Origin: Gossypium raimondii
Taxonomy: Eukaryota; Streptophyta; Magnoliopsida; Malvales; Malvaceae
Assembly (NCBI RefSeq): GCF_025698545.1
Contig: NC_068576.1
Coordinates: forward strand, 56,332,094 to 56,396,093
DNA: 64,000 nucleotides
Reading direction: 5' to 3'
The position numbers and the translations under genes were made by a program. Below the pieces are notes generated by a model. The model saw nothing but the letters and a program-made list of their open reading frames with translations. It was not told the DNA's origin and did not search any database. How positions within the stretch are numbered: the stretch's first letter is position 1; the number at the start of each line of letters is the position of its first letter. This document shows positions 1 through 14,162 of the stretch, in pieces.

Positions 1-795
1 CCATGGTTTCTTTTTGTTTTTTTTCGTATTTTGGTTTTATAATTATTTTATATTATAATTTTTTTATTTATATAATAATGTTGATTCTTTTAAGTCACCA
101 TAGCAGCCGAGTTAGCTGTCCACTCGTTTTTTATTCATTTTCTCTCATTTTTTTTTCCTTCTTCCGCGAGTTTTCCAGAGATTCATCGAAAATTCTGAAA
201 AAAAGAATTCCACTTTTCTTTGAATTATAATTTTTTCGCTGTCCTCAACTCTTTGACATTGTTTTTTTTTTCCTGGTGATTTCATCGTGAAAAAATCGCA
301 GATTCTTAGTCTCATCATTTTATTTTTTATTTTTAAATTCCGAGATATTTTTGTTTACATTATTATAGTTGTAAAGAGATCTGAAGCTTTTAATTTTTTT
401 CCGTCAGCGATCTGAGAATTTTCTGGGAAAGAATCGAAGGTTTTTGCGCTTTGTTTTCCCCCCTTTCTTTTACATTGCCTTTACTAAGACGCCATTGGCT
501 GTTCACTGAAATAAAGAGATAAAAAAAAAAGGTTGAAGAAGGTGAAGAGTCTCTGTTTCAGTTTCTTTTTCTGTCTTTGCTTAAAAAAATTATTTTTTCT
601 TCTTCTTCTTTTTTTGTTGTGTAAATACGCGTAGGCGTAGGAATTGTTCTCCTATAATGCTGGGATCAGATTCTGATTTTTTTTTTTAACTTTGTCTGAA
701 AAATACGTTTCTTCTCCTTGATTTTTGATACAGATCGTCTCATTTTCACCATTTCCAGAGATCCAAAACAATAAATATCCCTCTTTTTTAAAAAG
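1..795 (+). promoter_or_regulatory. Upstream region and leader of the BAG gene
   Basis: This stretch is AT-rich with long T and CT runs typical of plant promoters and leaders, for example TTCTTCTTCTTC near 598-610. A short open frame at 3-230 is rich in F, I and L, has no recognisable domain, and is best read as noncoding. I could not fix a TATA box or transcription start. A possible acceptor (TGATACAG) lies near 733, so a leader intron cannot be excluded. Confidence 0.4.
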
Positions 796-2066
796 ATGAT
801 GAGGATGAAGACTAAAGCGACAGGACTGTCACCGGCGGTGACAAATGGAGAATCAGGTTTTGTCGGTGGCGGTGAACCGACTGCTCATGATTGGGAGCTT
901 AGACCCGGTGGCATGTTGGTTCAAAAGCGAGACCTCGACACCGGTCGTCCCCCTATCCCACCGCCGACAATTAGAGTCAGAGTCAAATACAAGTCAATCT
1001 ATCATGAAATCAGCATCAATTCTCAAGCTACATTCGGTAAATCCCTAACTCTTTTTTTTTTTCTCTCTTTAAATCAATTAATTATTACTTAATTAAGCTA
1101 TTGAATGACTTTTTGAGGGTTTCAGGAGAGTTGAAGAAGATGTTAACAGGCCCAACAGGGCTACACCATCAAGACCAAAAACTTTTATACAAAGACAAAG
1201 AGAGGGATTCCAAGGCGTTTTTAGATACGGCCGGTGTGAAAGACAAATCCAAGCTTGTTTTAATTGAAGACGCGATTAGCCAAGAAAAGAGATTACTGGA
1301 AATGAGAAAGAATGCTAAACTGGAAAAAGCTTCTAAATCTATCTCTGAAATCAGCTTGGAGGTTGATAGGCTTGGTAATCAGGTACATATTATTGAGTAC
1401 TTTTTAACTTATGAGCTTCATAAATTGTACTTAGAAAGTGTTGGATATTGTGTAGGTGTCTACTTTTGAATCTATAATTACTAAAGGTGGGAAAGTAGCA
1501 GAGAAAGATGTGCTTAATTTGATTGAACAGTTAATGAATCAATTGCTTAAGTTGGATGGTATTATGGCTGATGGTGATGTCAAATTGCAAAGAAAAATGC
1601 AGGTATTGAAACTTCAATTTCTTGTTCATTATATGGTTTGAGTTTGATTGTATAAAGTTTGGGATTTATTTTGTTATTGTTGATGAAGGTGAGAAGAGTT
1701 CAAAAATATGTTGAAACATTGGATATGTTGAAGATTAAAAACGCCATGCCTAGTACCAATGGAGCTCAATCCGAAACACAGAATCGACATAAGCATAGTG
1801 TTCGAAAACAAGAGCAGCAATCCAGGCAAAGATTAGCACCAATCCAGGAGCAACAATCGAGCAACTCGGTTTCTCATTTGCCAATCCATCAACAATACCA
1901 GCACAAGCATCAGCACCAGCAGGCATCTGGGCCGGTCGTAGTTACTACGAAATGGGAAACATTCGATTCATCCCCGGCAACATTGCCGGTCACCTCGACA
2001 TCTACATCTTCATCAGCCGCTAATAACTCAGCCCCACCGAAGTTCCCCTGGGAATTCTTCGATTAA
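796..2066 (+). CDS. BAG family molecular chaperone regulator (ubiquitin-like + BAG domain)
   Basis: Four exons keep frame: 796-1036, 1126-1382, 1456-1602 and 1689-2066, giving about 340 aa. Residues about 50-120 form a ubiquitin-like domain (from IRVRVKYKS to KSKLVLIED). Residues about 140-215 form a BAG domain of predicted helices (SISEISLEVDRLGNQV onward to VQKYVETLDMLKI). By family, the BAG domain binds the Hsp70 ATPase domain and promotes nucleotide exchange, while the ubiquitin-like part links the chaperone to protein turnover. The C-terminus is Q/H-rich, then S/T-rich, and ends KFPWEFFD. This is the domain order of Arabidopsis BAG1-BAG4; the length is closest to BAG1, but I cannot assign an ortholog. 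There is no IQ motif, so it is not the BAG5-7 type. The start chosen is the first ATG of an ATGATGAGG cluster. A second in-frame ATG three codons on would barely change the product. Confidence 0.9.
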
Positions 2067-5000
2067 AGACAGTATGCCTATGTCCTCTTTGGTTTTTCAT
2101 TTCATTTTTTATCTGTGTGAATGTGATTTGGGTTTGCTTCTTCTTCTTGTACTTAGATTTTCTCAAGCAACCCTTTTCTTTTTCCCATTTTCATAAAATC
2201 TATCATTAAGTTCATCATAAAAAAAATAAAAAAAATGGGGCGCTTCCATCATTTAAAAAAAAAACCCTGTTTTTATTCTCTTTTATATTCCAGTCTGTAA
2301 TGTCCTTTTGATGGGTGACAAACATTTGTATATTTTGTAGACTTTGTTAAATTAAAAGATACTATTAGCCACTAGGTTTTGCCTAATGAGTAGTAACCTC
2401 CATATTTCTATGGTTGCCCTTGGTTGAAATTGGGAAAATCTTAGTTTACTAACTGTTATAATGATGATGATGATGATAATAAAATATATTTATTAATTAA
2501 TCTTTTGAGAACAGAGTTGATTGGCCAATGAAATCGTTGATAGTTTCAGTTTATATGCCATTGTTTATAGTGGGGTCTACTCTACTTGTACTGACAAAAA
2601 GGGGTTGGTGTAAATTGGAAGAGATTTGGGTAATTTTGTTTCACTAATATGTCCAATGATAGCCTAGTGTGACAAATTAGGGGAATGATGATAGGTGGGT
2701 TGATGCATGTTCTAATTTAAGATTACCTTTCCTTATTTGGTCCATGTTTCAAGTATTTTAGGCTATGATATAATAATACCTATAACCGATTAGTGACAAA
2801 ATTTATATATGTTTTTAATTGATTGCTATCGATTTTAGATAAAATTATTATAAAAGTGATTTATATTAAAAACAATGACTAAATTAATTATTATAGATTA
2901 AATAAAATTTTTATTTATTTTTATCGTTAAAATTGATCATTATACGTTAAATTCAAGCCGCACTTAAGGTGGTGAATGTCCTGACCTTCAAATCAAAACA
3001 CGAAGTTATCTATAATATTTTTACTGTGAATATGATTGATTATTTTAGGAAAAAGTAGGTTTCTATTCTTAATTGGTCTAGAGTTTTAAGTTTAGAATCA
3101 ATTCAATCATATATATGTTTGGAGATATAATTATAAATTTGTACCAAAAGATAAAAAGGAGAGATTTTATAAAGAGGTCTTGGGCGTCGTTAATATAATA
3201 ATTCAAAATGACATTGTCGGCAAGACTTTTTTATTTTTTCAAATTTAAAGACTCGAGTGTGGTTGGTTGAGACAAGTATATTTAATGTTTTATTTTATAT
3301 AGACTCGTAAACTTTGAATTGAAATTTGGTAATATTAATTTGAATGTAAATTAAATTTGACCATGAAAGAATTAATATCGAATTTGAAAATATCTCCAAC
3401 AAAAATAATGTAAGACTTAAATTTGAAATGATTCTAATTGAATTTTAAATCATTCGAATAAGCAATTAAAAATATTTTGAACTCGAATAATCCGACTAAC
3501 ACAATCTAAAAACAATCAAACATATAATTACTAGAAGAAGTAAACTTAAAATGGCCTAAACCTAAGATGAATTATGAAATGACCGAAAAACTTAAATTAC
3601 TCAAACCAAGAAGTTATATAAACACAAAATAACCAGAACTTAAAATGATATGATTGAAAAAAAAAATTTGATTCACAATCTCAAATAATTTAATCTTTTA
3701 AAAGAATATTCAACAAAAAATAATAATAATAATAAAAGTAAAAGTTGCTGTCTAGGCAGCTCATCTTCATAAAACCTAATTTCTCCAAGCGAAAACGAAA
3801 ACAGGTGCCATTATATATTTATATGGTCAAAAAAATGAGGTGTCGATCTAAGATCCAATGCAAAATTAGTGATAGGAAAAAGAGTTGGAATAAAGAGCGT
3901 GGGGGTTGAACATAGCTTTTATAAATAATTGCAGGAGAGCAGAAGACTCCTCTAACTTTACCCTGTTCGACCATCAAGGTGGCATAAAACAATGCATGTT
4001 TTATTTATTTATGTTGTCTATTCTAAAATTTAATATATTATTTGGCACTCAAGTTTGATAAATTTTTAATGATATTTATGTTATTTTTTATCTCATATGA
4101 TATTTATATTTGATACTTAAAAATTATGCATAAAATAATGCATGTTGGATTTATTTTAAGAAAATTTTATTTTTTAGAAAGAGATTTATATATTTTTTTT
4201 ATAATTTATTTGTATTTTTAAAAATTTGAGAGTGATGACGTGATATTTTTCGAGAGTGTCATGTCATCAAACAACGTTTTATTATTGCCGACTGAGCAAA
4301 GGAGGTCCAACTAATAATGGTCGGCCAGTTCTTCAACTTTTGCTACTTGTATTTTCCTTTTTCAAATATTTGATGAAGGGTGATAACGATTTTAAGTATA
4401 TATATTTTTAAAAATATTATTTGGGTTACGAATTAATTTAATAACAATTTAATTGTAAAATTATTAAAATATATTTTTAAAATAAATATCAGATTTTTAT
4501 AGTTTATATAGTATTTAAAAAAATAAAGCTACTTTAAAATATTTTTAAGGTATTAATAATTGAAGAAGAAAATATTATAGATTATTTTTGGAATGTATTT
4601 GATTTCACTCATAATTTAATTTTAATTAATTATATTTGCATATGGATTGATAAACTAAAAATATTAAAAATTAAATGTTAGAATTTTTATATTGACATCA
4701 ATAAGCGCACGGAATATTAATATAATGTTTGACAAATGTAAATTTTAAAATTTTAAATATAAAAATTAAATACTAAATAATAAATATTTGTAACAATAAT
4801 AAAGTAGTTGATTTAAATTATTATTATTTGATTTTTATTTATTTTTCGGAGATTTTGATGGAAAAATTCAATTAAATGATTTTTAGCATTTGTTATCAAA
4901 TGGATAAAAATAATAATAATCAAACAACTCAAAATTTTAATTTTCATTGAATCACATTTGCAATGAATTATCAAATAAGCCCTTAACCCATTTTCACCAA

Positions 5001-5439
5001 TAAATATCTACTAATAATAAGCCCTTAATTTTTTTATATAAATAAAAATTTAAATAACAAAGGACTTGTATTTTTTAAGCCTTTTAATCGAGTCTTAATT
5101 AGGGATTCAAAGTTTGAACAATAATCATGGATTCATGGGCATCAAGCAGGGTATTAAAAGGAAGCTAGGCCTAGCCTCATTATGGGGTTTGGATTTTGGA
5201 AGTATTAAATTAATAGTAAGAGCATTATGATAATAATATTATGGGATAGAATGTCAGGGATGTTACATTAATCTATTTCATTTATTTGGTTGTAATGTAA
5301 AATTTGAGTGTTTGGTTAACATAATGTAAGATTATTCCAAAGTTTTTATTGTTAGAAAGGCTTTACTTGCATCCATTTCTGACTCCATCAGAACTAGTCT
5401 CGGATTGCAAAACGGATAATTATTAAAAAGGTAAAAAGA
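2067..5439. other. 3' UTR of the BAG gene, then gene-free AT-rich DNA
   Basis: The first about 300 bases are probably 3' UTR. An ATG-type trinucleotide microsatellite lies at about 2460-2482. The rest has many stops in all frames and no recognisable protein. Poly-purine tracts and (AAT)n near 3719-3735 are the only visible structure. Confidence 0.5.
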
Positions 5440-5888
5440 CCTCTCCAACTCTCTCAATTTGAATTTGAGCAAATTGATTTCTCTAAAAAAAAAATTTGAA
5501 GCAATTTCATCCTTATCAATTTTGAAAGTGAGCAACTGAAGACAATAAATCATGGTGTTAATGTCTTCCGTCAGCTGTAGATAATTTTGATTAATATCGA
5601 TGTGTACATATTTTGTCATTTTGACCTCAATTTTAAAAAATTCAATAAATTTGATCTCAACATTTACATAAATGCTATGAGATAAATATGTTAAATTAGG
5701 ACCAAATTGAAAATTGTGTAAACTTTGAGGGCTAGATTTATTATTATATCAACTAAAATCATGTACAATTGATGAAAAACATTAATGATGTGATTAATTA
5801 TCCTTAATTATTAGCTTTTGAAATTAATTAAATTATTTTGAATTTTTTAGAGAGACCAATTTGCATAATTTCAAAATTGAGAGAAAAA
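5440..5888. repeat. Fold-back MITE-like element, family D, copy 1
   Basis: The left arm (about 5440-5595) and right arm (about 5745-5888) are imperfect reverse complements. Both carry CTCTCAATTTTGAATTTGAG-like and CAATTGATGAAAAACATTAA-like words. A second copy with the same arms lies at 18030-18460. The short open frame read on the minus strand at 5332-5619 is part of this repeat and not a gene. No target duplication was resolved. Confidence 0.6.
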
Positions 5889-8800
5889 AGGAAAAGTTTT
5901 TAAATGTCCACTTTCTCTAGAAAATGGAAGGCCACTATTATTTGTTTCCTACTTTTTTCTAGGGAGCCCGATTGATGTTTTATTTACACTTTAGAAGATA
6001 AAGGTTTTGTGGACATGGACTTCATTTCAGGCCCTCTTTTTCAGTCATGCTTACAGGAACATTTATTAGTGCAAATCATTGCAATTAAATCGTTTTATTA
6101 GTTAAGTGCTTAACGTTGAATCATATCTTATACTGTGATTGATGAGATCATGTAATTAAATTTATTATATATATTTTTGATGGTTAACGTAAGTAGCGTA
6201 TCGGCGTCAGATTGAAGTGTTGAAAGTTGTTATATAATTATAATTCGATTCAGAATTCGACCAAATTTAATAAAAATCGATAGACATCCCAAAGGGGCCG
6301 GGCTCCTTCTGCCTCTCCGCTTCTGATTCTCTGTTCCTAAAGAGTTTAACCACTCAATTCTATCTCTTTCCACAACCGTTGCATCAACATAGTAATATTC
6401 CATAGAAATGCATTAGAGCAAAGATCCACCCAAGTGGGTTGCCCAAAAACTGGCCTATGATTCACCGCAATGCCTTCCATCCACCCTAGCTAATAAGAGG
6501 GTGCCACTATCTTTGTTGCTGCCATTATCCCCCTAATATTCCATTATATGCTACTTTTTTCTTGGTTTATGGAGGTGATCCATAATCTGAAAATGACCCT
6601 TTGTATATCTATCTTCTATTATCAGAAACCTAACTTTAAAAAGAAATGTAGAGGTAGCCTAGGTATTTTTCGTACTGTGATATTTTCCAATGTTGTGAGA
6701 GAAATGACTCAATATTCAATATGTCTGCAACAATCACAAACATCAAGAATTGCCATGCATGCACGGCTCATGCTAAATAAGTATATATTATATCATGGAA
6801 ATTAAATTGTATAATTTTATGAGAATTGAAATACAATTTAATCATTTTAATAACTTATATATTTATAATTTTTAAAAGATTAAATTGAAAATTATCAATT
6901 TTAGGAGGAGCTAAAATACAATTTTAACATATTTGCATGGCCTCCTGGGTAACGTAAATGCATTCGCCATGCAATGCAACCCACTTTCTGCCAGGCTTCA
7001 AAAGTATTCCCTTTTAACCTTTTTTTTTTCTTGATTATTCATTTTAATTTATTTGGATCTGATTGTAAAATAAGCATTGCACATTAATTAATTTAATTTT
7101 AAAAAAAAGGCAGAAAAATATAATTATTATTTTTCTACAAACTAGTAACATAATTTTTTAAACCTTTCTAATGCCCTTTCGAATATACGACCTTTCATTT
7201 GTGTTAAAAAAGCTTTGACCAATATCAAAATCGTCCTTTGCCTTCACCAAAAAATAAATTGGCTCATACCATTAAGGGCAATTTGACCTAATTAATAAAA
7301 CCCCATATCCATCCAACATATTGATAATGCTATATATAATTGCTCTCATCAGTTTTCTTGGTTCTTTTTCAAAATTATGCAAACTATTTACTTACATTTT
7401 TTTTCTTAATTTATTTCCTTTGTTTGCATATATATGTAATTTCTCAAAAAATAAAAAAAAAAGCCCTCAAATTTTGCATATATATGTACTTTTTCTTATC
7501 TCGAGAAAATATATTTTTTTGAATATTGGTTTTGGAGTGGTGCAATTTCCTGAAAATGATATGTATTGCATGAACAATTCGCAGCGTTTTCGGATTGGCT
7601 CTTCTTTGCAACACCAATAATTAGATAAGCTTCTTTTCCCTCCCATCTACTCTATTTTTATTCTTTAATTTTTGTTTAGAATCTATGTGGGATTTTATTT
7701 TAATTTTTTTCACTACAATTTACTTGATTAAATCCCAATATGTGCCTTGAATTTGATTGCAATTATACATAATAAATCTTTTAGGTATTTACTTTAATTT
7801 TGTTTTTGTTTTTATATATTAGAACTTGTATGAATTGTTTCTTGGATAAGTAATTGTAAATTTAACTAATAAATTGGATAGTTATAGTGGATTGAAAATT
7901 TATGTGTTAAAAAAATTAAATTGTTGAACTTTTAGCGATGAATTTATCAAGTATTAAATTCGATTAGGTGTTATTTGATAAACTGAAATTTTAAGTGCTA
8001 AAAATTTAAGTATTGAATTTTTTATAAGTGCTAAGTTTATATTATCTTCTCGATAAAATTTATTTCTTAGTTTTAATCTTATTAATATGACGTTTATATT
8101 GTTTTGGATAGCTTTGGGTAAAAGATAAATATGGTAATTTCAATATCTCTTTTCTTTAGAAAAAGATAATTTATTTCAATATTTCAATAAAATAAAATCA
8201 ACTTAACATTTTCCACGTTAAGTTACCTACTTATCTTATTCAACATTTTTTGTTGAACATTTTATATTAGGTAAAAAATTTAAATGATTATCAAACACAT
8301 TTAAAATATTAAAATTTTCAATGATCTATCGTTAAATAAATTATTTAGTATGGTATTAAAAATTGGGTGTTAAATATAAATATGAAGATAAATATAATAT
8401 TTCATAAAAAATGTTGAAATATAAAAATCTTTGATATACTATTTTTCTCATTATTTGTATTCCATCTAGTGTTATTCAAATAAAGTCAAATTTTGAATCA
8501 CATATTTTATTGAAAATAAGAATGAAAGATTTGAAATAATTAAATTAGTAAGTATAAAGTTATGATAAATCTAATAACAATTTTATTAATAAGACCCAAA
8601 AATAATATAAGAAAAACTAATTACTTTCAATCCTTATGCAATTGATTCCCTCTTTAAAGTAAAATTTTGATATTCCACTCCTTATCTTCTTAATCTTCAA
8701 TTAATGTTGACGTGTAAATATAATATAAAAAAACATTTTGTTATTATATTTTTATAATTTGCTTTGGAGGGCATGTGATTATGAACGTCACCTATGATAT

Positions 8801-10035
8801 AAGAACATGTACGATCAATGTTATTATAATAATATACAAGTATATTTCATCAAACATAGGATTTTGTTGAATCATTTTGCTTAATTGTCACATTTGAGAT
8901 TAGGGTTTATGTTAGTAGCAATTGTTTATTCTTTAAAAAAAAACCCTTTTCTCTTTTGCTATTATAATCATTAGATATTTACATATACTTGGGATTAACA
9001 AGCCAGAGATGATAATTAAATTTAATTATGATATAGTAAATATATATTTGTTATAATGATTGATTAATAACAAGTGGGGGAGAAGCAGAGCTAATTTATT
9101 AGTAAAAAAAAGTGGAAAATAGTTTGCCAGAAATCAAGTAGGATTCTCACATTATTGATTTTTGAGTCACACAAGTGATCTTATTAATTGTTGTATGTGT
9201 TCAACACAAGTGATTATATTTTATATATACATATAATATATGCTAGCAAAGGCATGTGATTACCAGTTTATTGGCTGATCAACCCTAAGCCAAGTTGGTT
9301 TAGAATGTTGGGTGTACTTGCTAGCTAGCTAATTAATCAAATTAGTACAATATTTATTTATTCATTACCTCAAGAAGATTAATATTTTCGGGAATTGCAA
9401 CTGTTTTTATTGGTAATGTCGATCATGAGTTTTTCTTAGTAATATAATGCATCTTATCACTACATCCAATACTTATTAAGTTTATAGAACTAAATTAAAA
9501 TTCTGACTTTCTCCCGCTCCAATCTTTTCTCGAGTTCGATTTTATTTAAGTTCAACCCTAGAACGTAATACTAATTACCTTTGGTGAGATTGTAGAGTCA
9601 TAATCTTGATCAAAGATTTGCTTCATCAGCATCCTTCATAAACGACCTTAATTATTTATATAAATGTCTCTTCCAAATTCATAAGAGATGACAAATAATC
9701 AATGCCTTATAATTTAAGCCAAAAGATATATAATTAAGGAGCCCCAAAATTTAAATTTATTGTACCAAACGTATCACCCTATTGGACAGTGGCTTGTCAG
9801 AATCTTATAATATAATTCATTTGCTTATGTATTTTGCAGATTCGAGCCATCAGGAATCTGAGCATGTTTGATGGTGAATCTTGTCTTTTTTATTATATGA
9901 AAATTTTATTTGCATTTCATGGACTACATTTCGAGGCTCCCAACAGTTTTCAGTACTATTTTACTTTCCACATTTTGATGCTTCGCAATTCTAAAGAGGT
10001 AACTGCATCTGCAAATCATATATTGGGTTTGAAAT
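5889..10035. other. Gene-free region with one GC-richer island
   Basis: This stretch is mostly AT-rich and noncoding. The segment 6285-6545 is clearly less AT-rich than its surroundings and may be a decayed gene or transposon piece, but neither strand gives a protein I recognise. The short frame at 9834-10040 follows an acceptor-like TTTTGCAG but also matches nothing I know. Confidence 0.4.
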
Positions 10036-10379
10036 GGTAAAACTACCATGTAACCCCTTGTATCAAGAGTTAGGTTACATGTTGTCCTACTATTGAAAAA
10101 ATGAGAAATTAGTCCCTGTACATTATATTAAAGAGCAAATTGGTTCTTTCTGTTGAAAATTTCACCCATTTATATTGTTAAAAAATTGGCGTGATTGATG
10201 GAATAATCAGACAGAGACGTGTCACCTGTCATGTGTACCTCATGTTGACGTACAGGGATAAATTTTTAATAAAAGGACCAGCTTTTTGGTCTACGTACGA
10301 GGACTAATTTGCTATTTTTTTAGTGGAGGGGGCAAAATGCAATCCAACTCCTAGTATAGGGGTTCCATGTTACTTTTAC
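10036..10379. repeat. Fold-back MITE-like element, family A, copy 1
   Basis: The terminal inverted repeats are about 80 bases or more. The left end reads GGTAAAACTACCATGTAACC and the reverse complement of the right end reads GGTAAAAGTAACATGGAACC, followed by matching AGGAGTTGGATT and AAATTAGTCC words. The centre carries GACACGTCTCTG-like sequence on one strand. A second good copy lies at 57476-57832 and weaker relatives at 20042-20262 and 60440-60675. There is no coding capacity. I believe this family is abundant in cotton, from memory and not checked. Confidence 0.75.
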
Positions 10380-13300
10380 TTTTTTTAAATTGATAAATAC
10401 AATTTAACTAGGGTTAATATATTATTTGGTACTTGATTTTGGATTTGATTTTCAACTTGGTACTTGAGCTATATTTTTGTCACAATTAACCACCTATGTA
10501 CTTTTTACCAGAACACATTGAATTTTTATTTTTATTTTTGGCTCAGTTGATGTGAATAAATTAATAATAGGAAGCCGTTGGTAAATACCAGCCACTTTCC
10601 TAGACAAAAATTACAAAACATCCATCACACATGCAAACTACTAATAGATAAAAAGAAAATAGATCACCACCAAGCTTTAAATAATGCTGATCTTCTCACC
10701 CCTGCTACAGCCAAAGCTGTAGCCATGCCATGACCTTGCCTATAAACTAATGCAAAGTGAACACTAACCAGATAGTCAATACAACGATCAATACCTACGA
10801 AAAGATTCCACATTGAACACTGAAGCTGAACTAAGGTACCAAGTTGAACTTAGATATAAAATGATATATTAACTCTTCCAACTAGGAGCATGCTTGAAGT
10901 TATTGTTTATGTTATAACAATTGTGAATAGAGTAATCATTTGATACATCATCTATGGAGTTTTTTAGACTCCACAAAAGATTAAAAGTATGATATATAAG
11001 TGCTACTTTTATTTATATTTATATTTTTACTACATCCTATAATACATTTGTTACACTTTAGACATTTTTGCATTGAAAATATAGATTCCATCTATTTTAT
11101 ACAGGCAAAAATTACATTCCTATGGACAAAGAGAAAAAATCTACCAACACATGGACCCAACCTTAATTCTCGTAAGTATATATCTGTTCATTCACTCTCT
11201 ATACAGATGATAATTACCAAACATCTACTCTCTATTTATTTAAGAGTTTGATTAGATTGGTGTTATTGATAAATCGGATTTTAAATTAGTTAAAAATTAT
11301 AAAAAATGTTTTACCTATTATTATATTTTTATATAAAATCTAGAAAATACATATGCTATAGTTTTTAATAACTCAATTTTATTATACCAAAACTTCATTA
11401 TTTGTTTTTCTAATCAATTTTCTGTAAATATATTTGTTACATAAACTATTTTTCCCTTACGTAATGAGTGTGTTATAATCTAAATTAAATAATTGACATC
11501 TTGTAACCATTGGATCCATAAAACATTAGATTATAAGCAGGCAGGAGTATGATTTATGGATCAGCGCATGTGCAAATAATAAGTCAAAATTATGGTGGGT
11601 TTTCTGAGGGACAAAGTCAAAAGAATATTGAATTATAAAATATAATTTTGTTATTGTATTAATTAATAATTTTAAAATTATAAAGAAACAACCTCATTAA
11701 TGAAATAAAAGATGGTCAATGCATCAAATATTAAGGTTTTTAAAAATATGCTCTAAAAGCAATTTGTCAATGAAATCCTTAATTTCCGTCATACTGTCCA
11801 AAGAAATTAAGGAATAATGGCATATAATCTTTATTCTTTAAGTTCCAAAATCGACTGAGAGATTTTCTAATTCCAAGGTTTTAGATCTCATGGTCCCAAC
11901 TTCCCAACTTTAGGACATGTTATTAACTGGATTAAAATATATATTATGGTTATTTTTAAAGAATAAATATATAAATTTTAATTTTATGTAATTTTATACG
12001 TGTCATTTTGATTTGATTCGGTTTTCATGAACTATAATTTTCATTATTGATATAACTGCATTTTATGTTTATATATTTAAATAATTATTCTTATACAATA
12101 TAAAAAATAAATTGAGGTGTTTATTTCTTTAAATGTGTACAGTTAAAGAAAAATTAAAATTAATACGTACAATTACACGAAACAGAAGTTCATATATAAT
12201 TTTGATATTTATCCATTTTCTAAAGTGTATATATGTGTGTTTTTTATATTCTTCATGTCCGTTTTATGGTGGAGTTCGTGGCTGTCCCTCCCAACAATGT
12301 CATCTTCAAGGTTTAAACATGCGTATTTCTCTTGGGAGTGTAATGTGCCTTACCATTACACCCAATCACTTGTTGATTTAAAGTGTATATATATATCATG
12401 ATTATTCGAAGTGTATCAAGAGTCCTTATACTATAATAATTTATTCATGACCCGATTCGACTCATAAAAGAAACAACCTAATCATCCCCCAAAAAAACCA
12501 TGTATTTTTTTCAATCATACGCTAGTTCAAAAATACATGAATTTTCTTAGGGATGGTTGGATTTTTTTTTTATGGATTAAGTCATGGGTAAAGTAGTTGG
12601 GAAAGATATATATTTTGTCTAAATTATCAGCAACTTAACGCCATATTATAATAGTGTCAAATTTTAATATATAAAAATTAACGTAGAGCCATTTTAGTAG
12701 AGAGACTAAAATAAAGTTTTATGTAATAATTTATTTTGATATTTTGATATTACATTTAATACATATTGTGATTTTAAATACTCACAGTATATACTTAGAA
12801 TAATTCATTAAGATTTAAGGAAAACAGTACTCGTGAATAGCTTAGGATCGCACACGCATTTAAAAATTTGGTTTACTAGAATCAATAAAATCTGGTCCAA
12901 TAAACATCATTTATTTATAATTAATTATCTTAAATTTTGCTAATAAGTTTTGTATTAAAATTAGGGTTCTAACGTGTATTCCAACGTTATTATTATTATT
13001 AAATTCAAAAGATAAACAATACATAAATTTTCCTTTTCTACAAAAGCCACCTTAACTTCTATATAATATCATTAAGTATATGTTGACTAACATCATCCCT
13101 TATAAAATTTATTATTCAATTTTGAAATTCGATCTCGAGAAGTTAAAATGTCAAGTTCTTCTATTAGTCTTGTCGTATATTTGACTTGTGAATTTAGTAT
13201 ATCTTTTCTAATTTGATCAATTTTCGTGCTTGATCTAAACAGTAGCAACTAAGTTCATTAGGTCAAGTTTTACTATCAGTCTTGTACTATATATAAATTG

Positions 13301-14162
13301 TGAATTTAATATCAATTTTCTTTTGTTTTATACTTTTCAAATTTCAAATTTTCATTTCTCACTTAAAACAGAGTCGCTAAATCCCTTAATTCAAATAACA
13401 TGACTTTTTTCGAGTATTATTTGTAAATAATAACAAGCTAACATTGCATTAAAAATAAAAAAAAGTATAAGGACTAAAAATAATTAAATTAGAATACAAA
13501 GACTAAATCTACAATTTACACAAATTTAACTTGGTTATTATGTTAAATGTATTTAAAATATGAATTAAATACACGAACATCTTAAAATTATGACCCTCAT
13601 TCTAAATCGATCTTTACAATTCAATTGTTAAAACCATTTAGTTTAATTTTACAATTAAATTGATCGACTTTAATGATGGGTGACATGATTGATATAATTT
13701 TAATAGTTTCTTAAGGACCAATTTAGAATGAAATTCATAAATTTGAGATGCTTGGTGCAATTAACTCTTAAAACATTGTTTAGTGAAATCAATGTTAAGC
13801 ACAGAGCGTAACTTATTGACTTTCAAAACTCCAAATTTAAGGTTTAAACGTTTAATACAATATCTCTAATAACAACCAATGTAATTAATGCTTTGTCTTA
13901 CCCTATTTTTGGAGGTTTTTCCGAGGTTAGGTGTGTTGATGTCACGACAACTTTCGCATGTTTACTGTAATAACACGACACAAATTTTAAGATCTCGTGA
14001 AGAATTTTTAAGTTCTAGGCTAAATAACTATATATATATATTATCATAAACTTAGTTTTTCATATAAAAATAACATTCAAGTATTAGTATTTGTATTATT
14101 TTTGGGTACAAATTTTAGGAAACCATAAATTATTTTCAACAATCTCATTTCATTACTTTTAG
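10380..14162. other. Gene-free AT-rich region
   Basis: No supportable gene was seen. 10400-10560 carries words such as TTTGGTACTTGAT that recur in other dispersed repeats here (41170-41290, 47405-47650). 12320-12365 holds a small hairpin (GTGTAATG with CATTACAC). Confidence 0.4.

Noticed and set aside
5332-5619. Minus-strand 95-codon frame
   Set aside because: It falls inside a fold-back repeat that recurs at 18030-18460.
9834-10040. Possible exon after TTTTGCAG (IRAIRNLSMFDGES)
   Set aside because: It has no homology I recognise, no partner exons and no donor leading onward.
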